Positions 21,295 through 31,600 of a DNA stretch of 64,000 nucleotides are shown piece after piece. Numbering within the stretch: the first letter of the stretch is position 1; the number at the start of each line of letters is the position of its first letter. Source of the stretch: Bryopsis sp. KO-2023 (lineage: Eukaryota; Chlorophyta; Ulvophyceae; Bryopsidales; Bryopsidaceae); the NCBI GenBank assembly GCA_030272585.1, contig BSYQ01000002.1, forward strand, positions 6,882,001 through 6,946,000, read 5' to 3'. The position numbers were made by a program, and so were the translations under genes. A model generated the notes under the pieces. The model saw only the letters and a list, made by a program, of their open reading frames with translations, searched no databases and was not told the DNA's origin.

Positions 21295-21811
21295 ATGCGT
21301 ACCTTTGTTGTTGTTGCTATCTTGTTGGTCGCCCTTGTGGCCACCGCCGCAATGGGTGAAACGGGTGGGTTTCATGTCGATCAAGCTTTCCCCCTACAGG
21401 TTTTCAGGGTCAAGAACCTAATTTGTATATTGATTGGGTTATGTTGCAGATGCCGAAGCTTCTCTGTCTTCTGGGCGTCATTTGGCTGGTTGTGGTTGGA
21501 GAAGTGAGTAAAACAGCAAGCTAGGAATTGTGTCCCTGCAGTTGATGGAATTCTGTTTTGTGAGGATACCATGTGTCTGAAAAAGAGCTCTGGGCTGGTT
21601 GTGTGCAGATTGTGGTTGGAAGAACCAACAGTGCTGTCACTGGGCATTTTGGGACGAATGGGCCTGCCGCTGTAAGTGCCATCAAGGCTGCTACGGTGGT
21701 GGTGGCGGCGGCGGTGGTGGTGGCGGCGGTGGTGGTGGAGGAGGAGGCGGCGGCGGAGGTGGAGGAGGAGGAGGAGGAGGAGGAGGAGGAGGAGGAGGGG
21801 GTGGCCGCTGA
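21295..21811 (+). CDS. secreted Cys-rich peptide with 37-residue polyglycine tail
   Basis: Three exons, 21295-21364, 21450-21503 and 21609-21811, separated by 85- and 105-nt GT-AG introns with matching phase 1; 108 residues. Exon 1 encodes a signal peptide (MRTFVVVAILLVALVATAAM). Exons 2 and 3 encode a repeated Cys-Gly-Trp motif (GCGWRNCGWKNQQCCHW), then WDEWACRCKCHQGCY, followed by 37 glycines and a final Arg. The glycines use all four codons, which argues for selection on the protein rather than a simple triplet expansion. A mature peptide with nine or so cysteines and a Gly tail suggests a wall, mucus, adhesive or antimicrobial role; this is inference. No family recognised. Confidence 0.7.
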
Positions 21812-22391
21812 GTCGTCCGTGTCTGTGTAGGTTGAAGTGGCAGCTGTTGGAGTCTGACGTGTTTCTATTCAAACTTGCTCAAAGACTTTTTGTTTGCTGT
21901 GGACTATATATATATGAGGTGATGGTATTGTCACAGGTTCTCTCCACAAGAAAGAGAGGGGTGTTCGGTTCCTTATAGCGAAGTTTTGTGTTCAATGAAT
22001 TCGACGGGTCGTCCTTTCTTTGTTAGGCAAGATATCAATCATTGATTGAATAGCTCACCTTTGCCGAGCCATGATTCCATAGGGCAGCAGTGGATCTGCT
22101 TGGCAATCATTTCCTAGAGACTGAATTTTGTGAATCATGAACCGTCGCATGTAATGAATTCACTAATGTGAGTTGGGTTAGTTTTTTAAACCTCCCAACA
22201 ATAGTTTTTTTTTCTTGGGCAAGTACTCAGAGCGGGCGTTGAACTCTACCAAGTGGGTCCTTCGAATCTGTTTACTGGCTGTTCTTTGCACTCTTTGGAC
22301 GGATTGGATTTGAAAACCACTACAGGTCTTTTCTTCCGCTCTCGGTGCCTAGCTCGTCGCTTGTGTGTCCAAGAAATGAAGTGGGTCCTCT

Positions 22392-22913
22392 TTGTGCATG
22401 GACGATATGCAGGAAGAGGGGTTGAGTTTAATGTCCCCCATCAAGGGTGTCTGCGGAAGCCCCTCCCAGTTTTCTTTGGCGAGAAAATCAAAGAAGAGAG
22501 AAACGCACTCGTCACTTGTCACGGATATGGCAGTCACGGACGGGATAGTACGCCTCCACGCTCGAAAGAGCTTCAGGAAGGCGTTCAAAGTGGCTGGTTT
22601 CAAGTGGAGAAGTGTTCGTCAGAGCGACCCTGGCATGGTACGCCTCCAGGAGCACTCCTTCTCTCCACTCCGTCCCTTGTGGACCTTTTCTATAATTGCA
22701 ATTAGTATCCCCTATGCAACTGCCAGTTGGCAGTTGTATAGGGGATATAAAGGAGTGAAAGGTTGTGTAAAAAGATATTCCATTTTGTGGCCACATCGTC
22801 CGTCCTTGTCTGTAACACCCTCCACTCCCTCACCAAACCAAACCAAACCAAAAATTACATGCGCAGAAGCCCGGGCTCACTCACCACCACAGCCAACCTT
22901 CCCTTGCATTTGA
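22392..22913 (+). CDS. doubtful open frame, 173 residues
   Basis: The frame has partly protein-like stretches (MAVTDGIVRLHARKSFRKAF, VAGFKWRSVRQ) but overlaps a plausible minus-strand frame at 22349-22603, the hairpin at 22706-22747 and a retroelement tail at its end. It is probably not one gene. I list it because it is the longest frame in this interval. Confidence 0.2.
   Translation: MCMDDMQEEGLSLMSPIKGVCGSPSQFSLARKSKKRETHSSLVTDMAVTDGIVRLHARKSFRKAFKVAGFKWRSVRQSDPGMVRLQEHSFSPLRPLWTFSIIAISIPYATASWQLYRGYKGVKGCVKRYSILWPHRPSLSVTPSTPSPNQTKPKITCAEARAHSPPQPTFPCI
22706..22747. repeat. near-perfect 20-bp hairpin
   Basis: TATCCCCTATGCAACTGCCA and its inverted copy, with one G/A difference, are separated by only two bases. 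Such a compact palindrome could be a MITE remnant, a recombination scar or a structured RNA. Confidence 0.6.
22832..22874 (-). mobile_element. 3' end of TTTGG-tailed non-LTR element
   Basis: On the minus strand CGGGCTTCTGCGCATGTAAT is followed by TTTTGG and TTTGG units. The terminus is a variant of the GGCTTCTTCGCGTGTAATT end of the TTATG-tailed family with a different tail. A second copy lies at 36880-36920. Confidence 0.6.
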
Positions 22914-23635
22914 ATGTGCAAGCTGGTGAAACTTCCCCTCTTTCGGTTTGTGTGTCGGTGGAACGGTAAGTGTGAGCGTCCCTGACTCCGTCAACGAGCC
23001 ACACCCAACCCCAGTGAACACCTGGGCTTTGTGGAGCCAGAAATGTAACCATTAAATCATGTGATCATTGAATCATATATATAACAGAGCCCCAAGGTTT
23101 GTGGTGGCAGAGGAGTGAGAACAAGAAAGGCAGAACTACACACAACCAGGAATGACTCCACCATAGCTGATCACACTTCTTGATCTCATATCCCAACACA
23201 AATTCACATCCTCTCAATGCTACATCAGCATGGAATCCAGTCCATGGTGGGTGGTGGCAAGTGGCTTTTCGGGAAAGAAAGTGTGGAAGCTTTGGTTTGC
23301 TGGCTGTTATGCGTGTTTATGGGATGTCACCACACGTGGCTGGTCAGGGTGGCTAAAAAAGACGTGGAATGCCCCTCGAAAGGGACGTCAGGGACGTCAG
23401 TCAGACTGACCGTCGGGTGCAGCCAAAACCAGCTTTTCCAAGCTGGTCGGAAAAGTAGATGGGAGGTGATTGGTAGACTTCTGGTTGGATCTGCACCCAC
23501 AGTCTGACTGATCTTGAGGAATTGGCCGATGGGCTGGCTGTGGGGTTTTTCGCTTTTGTTGGGAAACCAAGTGGGTCGGTGCAGCTTCTAACAGAATCAT
23601 GAACATTCAGGTCCACCAAAACACGCACATAAACC

Positions 23636-24055
23636 GAAAACAACAGCAGTTTTTCCCCAACATGCATGAAAATCCCCCCCAAAAAAAGTAAAAAGTAAAA
23701 TTGATCAATTTTACTGTTTTCATGAAAACAAAAACAAAAACCCCGCCAGCGGTTTCAGCACCGGCGGCTACGACCTCCCTGGCGCATCTGATCATCCCTG
23801 TCAGTTCGAGAGTGAAGGTTCGAACCCGGGACCTGGTGTCCAGGGATCCTCTAGCAGATCCCCTTGACCAGCGGGCGAACGATGACACGCAGCGATGTCG
23901 CACTCAAGTACCCCCCCCCCAAGGATGATTCACCCAACCGCCAGAAACTCGAGCAGTGCGCGCGTTGAGCGGCTCTCCGACGTCTTCGAAGACGTCCCCT
24001 GTCCAAACCAGACTGATCCGAATCGCTGTCCTCGCGATGCTCACGCGTGGTGACC
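23636..24055 (-). repeat. tRNA-like dispersed repeat (SINE candidate), copy 1
   Basis: About 420 bp align in the same orientation with 40439-40830. On the minus strand a tRNA-like head has an A-box-like GCTGGTCAAGGGGATC and a B-box-like GGTTCGAACC (about 23885 down to 23812). Conserved flanks include CTCCGACGTCTTCGAAGACG and TCCTCGCGATGCTCACGCGT. Pol III boxes and dispersed copies suggest a SINE, though a clear tail was not found. Short frames inside it are products of the tRNA-like sequence. Confidence 0.5.
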
Positions 24056-24402
24056 AAAGCAACAACACATCGTCGTATGGGTCGGTCCAGCCCCACACGT
24101 TTTCCGACCATGTTGTAAGTCCCCGACCCCGACCCCTGCCCCGGCGAACCACATCAGGACGTGTTTTATGTTTCTAACGGGGGAAAAAAACGATGACTGG
24201 GACGGAGATGGCCGATGCCGAGGAAGATGTGTCGATCCCTTTGCTCGATCATCCGAGTGGGGCCACTTCTTCCCAGTGCATATCACGACGAGACTCCAAA
24301 CTGTGGTAATGGGGGTGAGTTTTCCGAGAACCGTTTCCAGGAATAGGGGGCGCTCCACTTGTTTCTGGATGGGGTTTTCATTATCCATGCCCAGACTCGA
24401 TT

Positions 24403-24446
24403 AGTAATCAGTAATCAGTAATCAGTAATCAGTAATCAGTAATCAG
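24403..24446. repeat. heptanucleotide microsatellite (AGTAATC)n
   Basis: Six full units of AGTAATC in tandem. The unit differs from all the retroelement tails in the window. Confidence 0.85.
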
Positions 24447-24729
24447 GCCCCCTTGGCAAATACAACCAGTGGTAGAACTGTGTTGAAGTTTGCAGCTCCT
24501 CCTCCCTCCCCTCCAAAAGAATAGAAATGAAAAATGACTCATAAATGAATAGACAAAAATAGTGAAAAAAATGGTTGGCGTTTCTCGAGGGAGTCTTGAT
24601 CTGGTTTTGAGATTTTGTTTTCTTGGCTCAGGGCTCTGATAAAAAAGACAGTGCTAAAGAATGTTTTGCCTTTGGGTGAGATCTCAGTGAGCAAACATGT
24701 TTTCAACGGTGGTTCTGGTTTGCTTTTCC

Positions 24730-24757
24730 TGATGCTACAGGCTTTGGCCTGGAAAAT
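24730..24757 (-). repeat. short dispersed repeat, inverted copy
   Basis: Read on the minus strand it gives CCAGGCCAAAGCCTGTAGCA followed by TCAGGAAA, the core of the repeat at 20912-21000. Confidence 0.4.
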
Positions 24758-24952
24758 TCGGTCAGTTATGGTTCGTTTTGCGGGGGACTGTTGAATGTCT
24801 GACATGGAGCTCAGAAGACATGTATCCCAGTGCTCTGCAAAGAAAAAGAACCAATAAAAAAACAGATTTCTACCTAACCTTAATGAGGATATTTCACTCC
24901 TGCACATTCCTAAAACAGGGTTCCGAGAGATCCCTTGGGGAAAAAAGAAACT

Positions 24953-25162
24953 ATGTCCTCAACAACAAGAAAATACTCCAGAAAAGAGGATCCTTCTTGG
25001 GGGAGTTATATCGATACAGAGAAGAGAGTGGACCTGGCTGGACGTATTCTTCGAGAGGGTTCCCTGATCAAAATATCGATCGCAAAACAAAGGGCAACGT
25101 GCCTTTGGCGCCAATTGGTATCGAATGCGCTTCTTGGACTTCACCTTGTGAAAACTAAGTGA
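24953..25162 (+). CDS. hypothetical protein, 69 residues
   Basis: ATG-started frame beginning MSSTTRKYSRKEDPSWGSYI and ending LLGLHLVKTK. A second frame overlaps it throughout (ending PIGIECASWTSPCEN) and is the one that aligns with the segment at 18.8 kb, so the correct frame is uncertain. No family recognised. Confidence 0.25.
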   Translation: MSSTTRKYSRKEDPSWGSYIDTEKRVDLAGRILREGSLIKISIAKQRATCLWRQLVSNALLGLHLVKTK

Positions 25163-25740
25163 AAACTTGGCAGCTTTGCTAATTCATAAGTTTTTCTTCG
25201 ATCAAAAAGTGTCACATTGCTACAACTATTACATCCTTGCCAGGGTTTTTCTTTCTTTTCATGATCCAAGTAACTGCAACCCCATCCCTTCAAATTTGCG
25301 TGAAAAAAATACTGCATATTTGCAAGCTCATTGAGCGTACAAAAAAGAACTGGTGCAAGCAGTGGCTTGTCCTAACTGAAATCGATTCAAAAAAATCCAC
25401 CCAGCATGATCTTATGGCAAGATTCTTCAAAAGATTGGAAATGTTTTCCTCACTCTTTCCCAAATAGAAGTATGTAACTTCTTCTTCAACGTATTTGCAC
25501 AAAAATAACCCCGCTCAAAGGCAAAAAGGAAACAAAAAGCAAACGCAGAGAACTAAATTCAAAACTTGGACTTTTGTTTTGAAAAAAGCCGAGGTGTTTT
25601 TGGAATGTGGCAATGTCGGGGTTTTTTCGTACTTCTTTTTCACGCCACACCCCTTCTTTACTAAGGGTGTTTTCGTCTTCCATGGATCTCGATAGTATGG
25701 CGGATCAACTTCTTGCTGCCATTCGTTCTTCATTCGTCCA

Positions 25741-26724
25741 ATTTCAGAGGACCATACATATTTAGGAATTCGGTTATCATCAAGTTCTCATCATCCTTTT
25801 TTGCCGCATATTGATTATGTTTTAGCACAGTGTCGGAAAGCAATGGGGTTTGTTTTGTCGCGTCTTTTTGCTCTGAAAATTGAGGATCCAAAAGTAGCAT
25901 ACAATCTTTTTAAGGTGTATGTTTTGGGCAGTATAGGATATGGGTTTCCTATTTGGGGTCCATTCCTAACAGTTTCTCAGTGGCGTTTGTTGGAAGCAAT
26001 TCATCTCCAGTTTATGAGAAGTATCCTCCGTTTGCCTCGATATACGCCAAAGGAGGTTCTGTACGGGGAATTAGGGTGTTATCCATTAGAATTAGCACTT
26101 TGGTCGCAATTGTGCCGATATTGGACCAAGTTGGTTGGGTTATCAGTTGATCGATTGCATGGAAGATTGTTTTGTTGGGGTTTTGATCAATATCACGCAT
26201 CTCGATCTTCTTGGTTTGGGCGTATTTTGGGTTTTTTCAGACGGTTTTGGCCGGAGAAGATATTTTCTTCTACGACTTTGGTGGACATTTCGGAATTTCA
26301 GCGTCGTTATAAAGCTATGCATGCTGAACATGTTTTCGGTTCATCTGCATCTCGAGTTATATCTTGGTATCGGCATATTAAGTTTTCCCTCAGATTTGAA
26401 CGGTATTTGACAACTTTAAAACCAACTTCTCTTCGGGTTTTCTTTACTCGTTTTCGTTGTGGTATTCATTTCTTGGAAGTGGAAGTGGGACGATATAATG
26501 GTGTACCAAGGGAAAACAGGATTTGTCGGTTGTGTCGATCCGCGGTGGAAGATGAACGGCATTTTCTTTTTGAATGTCCTTTTTATTCTTCCTTTCGTTC
26601 TTTGCATTCAGATGTTTTTCGATGGGCTAATCCCAAGGATCTTTTTAGTAGGGTGCCATCGGGCAAATTAGCTTTAGTTATCAGCAAAATGGCTTCAATA
26701 CGTTCAGCAGGTTTACAATCCTAA
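25741..26724 (+). CDS. LINE ORF2 C-terminal fragment
   Basis: An uninterrupted frame of 327 codons. It starts just after the reverse transcriptase palm (YLGIRLSSS motif), contains the LPHIDYVLAQCRKAMGFVL thumb-like region, and ends with a CCHC-type motif (ICRLCRSAVEDERHFLFEC) common at the end of LINE ORF2 proteins. The catalytic part is absent because the copy is truncated. A stop lies in the same frame just upstream, near 25693. Confidence 0.8.
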   Translation: MSEDHTYLGIRLSSSSHHPFLPHIDYVLAQCRKAMGFVLSRLFALKIEDPKVAYNLFKVYVLGSIGYGFPIWGPFLTVSQWRLLEAIHLQFMRSILRLPRYTPKEVLYGELGCYPLELALWSQLCRYWTKLVGLSVDRLHGRLFCWGFDQYHASRSSWFGRILGFFRRFWPEKIFSSTTLVDISEFQRRYKAMHAEHVFGSSASRVISWYRHIKFSLRFERYLTTLKPTSLRVFFTRFRCGIHFLEVEVGRYNGVPRENRICRLCRSAVEDERHFLFECPFYSSFRSLHSDVFRWANPKDLFSRVPSGKLALVISKMASIRSAGLQS

Positions 26725-26866
26725 GGTTTTTGTTTTGTTTTTGTTTTTTTTGTTTTTCTTTTTCTTTTCTTTCCTTTTTGTCTTTGTTCCAGCATCATAG
26801 AGGGTGATGGCTCTCTTTTGCTGTGGGTTGTAATTATGATTATGATTATGATTATGATTATGTTTT
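25741..26866 (+). mobile_element. 5'-truncated LINE with ATTATG tail
   Basis: The element begins near 25741, where the open frame starts with the LINE-typical ...EDHTYLGIRLSSS. It carries the C-terminal part of a reverse transcriptase ORF2, a 3' UTR of about 100 bp, the end TGTAATT and a hexanucleotide tail (ATTATG)n at 26831-26862. Truncation at the 5' side is the usual product of target-primed reverse transcription. A target duplication could not be identified with certainty. Confidence 0.8.
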
Positions 26867-26869
26867 GAA

Positions 26870-27495
26870 AAAAAAACAATCATGATTGTTTTTTGTTGTT
26901 GATCAACAGAACAAGAAAGGACCGGAATAGGTCCCTTGGTAAGAAAAACACAATATCACATAGATAAAAAAAAAGCTACTGCTACACGGAGTCAAGCCAA
27001 CAGAGGAACAGGGCAGTCGAAATGCACTCGTCTCTTCAATCTGTTTTTAGAAGGTTTTCTATCTCTTTTTTGTGCGCACTGTGCACATTGTATACACAAA
27101 TAACCTCGGCAGCAGTTTTCCCTTTGTTATTGCGAATGTCTTTCCTTGCATCTGCGAAAAAATGTGAACCCACAAAACTGTTCTTTATCGAAAAATAGAT
27201 GCCAATACGAGCTTTTTCTTGTCACAAGGATCTCACATTTTCGATATCGATCAAATTTGGGTGATGTTCCCTTGACAGAGTGCTAGATAGTTTCTAGTGA
27301 TTAAAAGAGTAAAGAAGAGCACTAAGAAAATTTCAAGGCACAAGCAGATCTTGTGTTTTGAAGGGTTCTATTTTTCTGGGCCCAGAAACATTTCTACAAG
27401 AAATAATCAGCAGCCAGATTTGTTCATGAGTTGAATTTGTATTATCCTCATTGGATAAAGAACAGAGGGAAAAAGCTTCAAAAATCTGAGTGGAC
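26870..27495. other. intergenic, no gene supported
   Basis: Poly-T and poly-A tracts and short frames only, between the LINE tail and the ankyrin exon. Confidence 0.35.
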
Positions 27496-27499
27496 CTAC

Positions 27500-27598
27500 C
27501 GTGGTTGATCAAATTCCTGACGATATCAATGTGGCCCCCGGCTGACGCCTCATGTAGCGCCGTGTCCCCCCATTCATCTTGAGCATCGACATTGGCCC
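27500..27598 (-). CDS. ankyrin-repeat exon
   Basis: A 99-nt minus-strand exon between a TTTTTCAG acceptor and a G|GTAGGT donor, phase 1 on both sides, so it adds exactly one 33-residue repeat: ANVDAQDEWGDTALHEASAG, then GHIDIVRNLINHG. This is a textbook ankyrin repeat. The flanking exons were not identified; a possible upstream one reads GAHALDARESALAKTRK near 28268-28190 but ends in a stop. The gene would be an intracellular scaffold or regulator; no more can be said. Confidence 0.7.
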
Positions 27599-27599
27599 C

Positions 27600-28172
27600 T
27601 GAAAAATTGAATTTTTAATCTTATAACTTCAACAGACGAAATGGAGAAATTGGGCTGTCAGATGGCTGTTCAATTGATTTTTTTTGATGGGTATGAACAG
27701 TTGGTGCCTGTGGTGAAACAGTCGCACTCTAAATCCAGCAACCATGGCGTCGTCCCAATCGCCTCACAATGGAGTGGCCGAATGCAATACCGGCGTCCCG
27801 TCAGTAGAGATAAAAGTGGGCCTGGAGTCGGAGCCCCCCATTCCGAACGCGAAAGAAAATAGCCGACACCAGGCGGACGTACTCATGTTTTTTCCTGACC
27901 ACATTCGGCCCACTCCAAGGAAAGTCTCAAAACAGGGGGGTCAATTGAAAGGAAAGAAAATTTGCACAGTCACTCTTCCACCCACTGCAGAGAAATTTTA
28001 TCCCAACCCTCTGTCGACTTGTCGGATCATCAACGTCGATCAATCCGACAGCACCAAGTCTACCAGAAAAAACGCGCGTTCCAGCCGCTGCACCTTCGTG
28101 TGTTGAAAGGGGTCGCGCTCGAGGCCTCCATTTCAAAATCAACCCCCTGACACATTCTTTTCCTTTGGGTGC
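27600..28172. other. unassigned flank of the left arm
   Basis: At 27970-28060 there is a stretch (GGATCATCAACGTCGATCAA) that also occurs inverted at 39030-39110. No supported gene. Confidence 0.3.
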
Positions 28173-28639
28173 TCGGAATATTTCGAGCTCAGGCGAATTT
28201 GGGCCACACCTTTGGCAGTTTCCGCGTCTTGGCCAAGGCCGACTCCCGTGCGTCCAGGGCGTGCGCACCGCTGTATGTACATACCAAAAAAAAAGGATGA
28301 GTTTCTAAGTCACATCATGAGGGAAAAAAACGCGCTCGACGACTGCTGAAATGTACAGGAGAGAGAAATTAAAAATCAACTAACCCGGCACTAATCGGGT
28401 CAAAACATATTTTCGATCATGACGTTGATCCGCCAGAGTGGGTGGCCCCCACTCTGGCACGACACTTGGCACCCATGATGGCAACGATGGTGCAACCAAG
28501 GTCGTCCCCCGGTTGATCCCGGGGGGTCTCGTCAACCGATCAGGATTCGCCCACCATGGGAATTTCGGCATTTCGATCGTCGATGGGGTAGCTTACTACC
28601 TCATTGACATCGCTAATGCCGCATAATTTTTACTTCTTT

Positions 28640-31600
28640 TTTCTCCGTGCCACTCGCACATGAATCAAGTGTTTTTGGGATGCGATCAAAACTTCCTTTG
28701 ATTACGTCACTTTTTTTCTTTCTCACACCAACGAAGATATATATTTTGTTCCCCAATCAAGCAAATGATTTTCAGTTTTCCCGTCCACCTATCGAAAATA
28801 GAGTTTCCTGTTTCGACGGTTTTGAGTTTTTTTTCGTCTTTCTGGGTCGTGGAAAGAGAACGCTGGAGTTGTTGTAACCCCGTCGCCTTTCTTCGCTCTG
28901 GCGAAACGCGGGACTATATTCTGGAAGGAGTGAAAACGTCGAAACAAGGGTCGGACGGCAAATTTTCTGCGACAGCGATGACTTGTTGTAGGAAAAAAAG
29001 CAAGGGTACGCCGCGTTCCTGTTGGCACGTTATTTTTTTTTCTCGTTTCTCAGGGAGGACTGGGACAAAATATTCACCACGGTACGACTTGTTTCATTCT
29101 TTTTCTTTTCCTGGCGAAGACGCGGCCTGTGGATGTCTTCTCGCAGAACCAGATAGTGTTTTTTCGGGTGGCTGTGGGGGGTAAATAATTTTGAAAGAGA
29201 ATCCCAAGGCTCTCAATTCGGAAAAGAGTCCAGACCTTATATTCCTTACTAAATATATTCTTTTATAACTAATATAAAAGTTAGTTAGTTACTAAGTTTA
29301 GTTTTTACTTAGGTTCTTACTAAAAACTAAGAAAACCCAGAAAACTGAAGATTAGAAGACACTTTCCTTTCTCAGGGTATTAAAATCAAGTGTGAAGACA
29401 AAAAAAGTTTTGAAAAATACTGGAAAACAATTATTTCCCCCCCAAAAAAACCCTGAATGGTGAGAGATGCCCAGAGGTCAGTTTTTATCGATAATTTTTT
29501 TTGTTCTAGGTAAAGTAAAAGGAGTGAAGAACAAAGTCTTGCTCCTCTCAAATGTTTTTTCTCTGTTTTTTCAAGGTGAATTCCGGAAGAATTATTACTA
29601 TTTTCTGACAGAAAGGATATGTATTAACGACTGTTTGTACCCGCAAGGTCAAGTAACTGATCTGAATTTTAAAAAACTGTTTTCAGAATTTGATTGTGCT
29701 TAAATAAGGTAATAAGGTGTATGATGGGGACAGTAGGGGTTCGATTCCCCTGTGCTCCTTTGATAAAAAGTTTTCTTTTTTTTATTTCTGATACATGTGT
29801 AATATTTTCTTTCTCTTTTTTTCCATGTTGAAGGAAATTCAACACCCCTTTTTCAGCATCTTCTTTCTTTTCCTTTTTTTTCACACTCCTATGTCAAGCG
29901 CTGCCTGCCTGGTGGTAGAAATTTCCCTCTTGAATTCTCAATTTAGAATCATAGTATGTGTGGGGCGCTGGAAACCAGCCAGCCAGCCAACCTTTCCATG
30001 TGGGAAAATGAGTCAGCCAACCAGCATTTCCAGACGTGGTGAGAATCTCTGGGAGGCTTTTGTTGAAACCCCCCTGTTCTGGAGATGAAGGGGGGTCTAC
30101 TGGATTGATGTGCATGCATCAGGTAACAGCTTAAGTGGCAATGAAACCAAAATGCAACTCTGCACCTGAATGAAATAATTTGCTTCTAAAAATATCTCTT
30201 GTTCCTTTTTTTCCTTTTTTGTTTTTCCATCTGCCATTGTGAACTCGAAAAGAAAAAATCTTTTGACATTGGAGATGAACTGGTATGGCCTGAATTGACC
30301 TAAAAAATTGTCCCACCAGAAATTCTACCTCCAAAGAAATCAGCCGTCTCGTTGAGGGAAGGAAAATCGATTTTTCAATGGAACACCTCAGTTTCCCCAC
30401 CCCGCTTCTTTCCAAATCATTTTTTTCGCACCTGCATTTCTAACCGAGGTCGATTTGATGCGGGTGGATGTTAATTTTGTTTTGAGTATGTGCAAGCTCA
30501 GGTAGCGGAGACCTTGACATGGTTTTCTGGTTATTGACTATGGGGGAGGACTGCAAAAAAAGAAAAATGGCTGCCATGGTTAGGGCAGCAACAGGAGCCC
30601 TGTCTCAAAAAGGAATCCAATAATGTAAGAATAACCGGGGGGCTTGCTAGGTCAGGATGGCTGTCACCCACCCATCTGCTGAAAAAGAGAAGGAAAAAAA
30701 GAGTCGCTATTTTTTTTAGCACGGTGCCAGTGGATCAGCCAGCATGCAAGGATTAGCTTCCATCTATATTGGGCTGTGGAGAGTGGTCGAAGAGATGCTT
30801 TTCTCCAGCTTTGAAAGAGTTTAGTCACCCCTGGCCTGCCTCCACACTGAATAGAAAAAGAATCCACAGCTCCTTCTGTCGATGCTTTTCTTTTAAAAGA
30901 AGGCATATTGATTTTATCGACCCCAAAGTTAGGCTGGCCAGTCGAATCATTGGGGCTGCTCAACTGGATTCGCAGCAATCTATACCTGAGGTGAACAAAA
31001 CTCCAGGCAATGATGTGGAATATATGCATGTTTTTTGAAAGGCATATATATCAAGCAAGACTAAGGGCAATTTTTTTTATTTTTTTCCATTTCCTGACTG
31101 TTGGTTGATTGTTTGTTTTCTGTGCTTATGAAAAAAGATCAACACCCTTCTGGGCTGGCCGGCCCTATTTTCAAGAAATTCTTGGACTGAATATGAAGAA
31201 AACTAGCTAGTCTATAATGATAATGAAGTTTACCATGTGGCTTTCTCTTGTCCGGGTATGTTCAGATTGGTTCAGGAAGGAACCGTTTTTTTTTTCTAGC
31301 GGGGAAGTTCTACCACTCCCTCTTGATAGCAAAAATAATATGATGAAATGGTCTGAAGTAGGGGCAGATCTTTGTGAAAATGGGTGTTTAATTTTTTAAA
31401 CAAGAAAAGATGAAGCCTGGAATGAACAGGGAAGCCTTGAAATGAAACAGAAATGCTGAAATATTCTATCCTCTTTGGTAAAGAGGGCTAAGAAAAAAAA
31501 ACTGGATTTGAATGGATTCCTTTTATTCTGTTTTCTAATCCCTCTTTGTAGCAAGCCAAATATTGATTGAAAATTTTGTTTTCAAAGAGATCCATTCCAC

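Noticed and set aside
21573-21830. Ala/Val/Glu-rich and Arg/Trp-rich frames overlapping the polyglycine exon
   Set aside because: They are shadows of the GGN run in other frames; only the Gly frame joins upstream exons in phase with a signal peptide.
22349-22603. minus-strand frame with VTSDECVSLFFDFLAKENW
   Set aside because: It looks moderately protein-like but overlaps an equally plausible plus frame and has no splice signals that decide between them.
23607-23903. Arg-rich frames MRHRC(V/M)SSF in both tRNA-like repeats as a conserved protein
   Set aside because: The similarity follows the tRNA-like DNA repeat, including its A and B boxes; the frames are by-products.
28980-29184. 139-residue frame in the R repeat (28765-29184) as a possible gene
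   Set aside because: Two R copies stay open in this frame for a stretch, but most differences change the amino acid and other copies use other frames. It is better read as non-coding.
29727-29757. tRNA gene from the T-arm GGGGTTCGATTCCCC followed by TGTGCTCC
   Set aside because: No matching acceptor 5' strand, D-arm or anticodon arm is present in any of the R copies. It is only a tRNA-like remnant.
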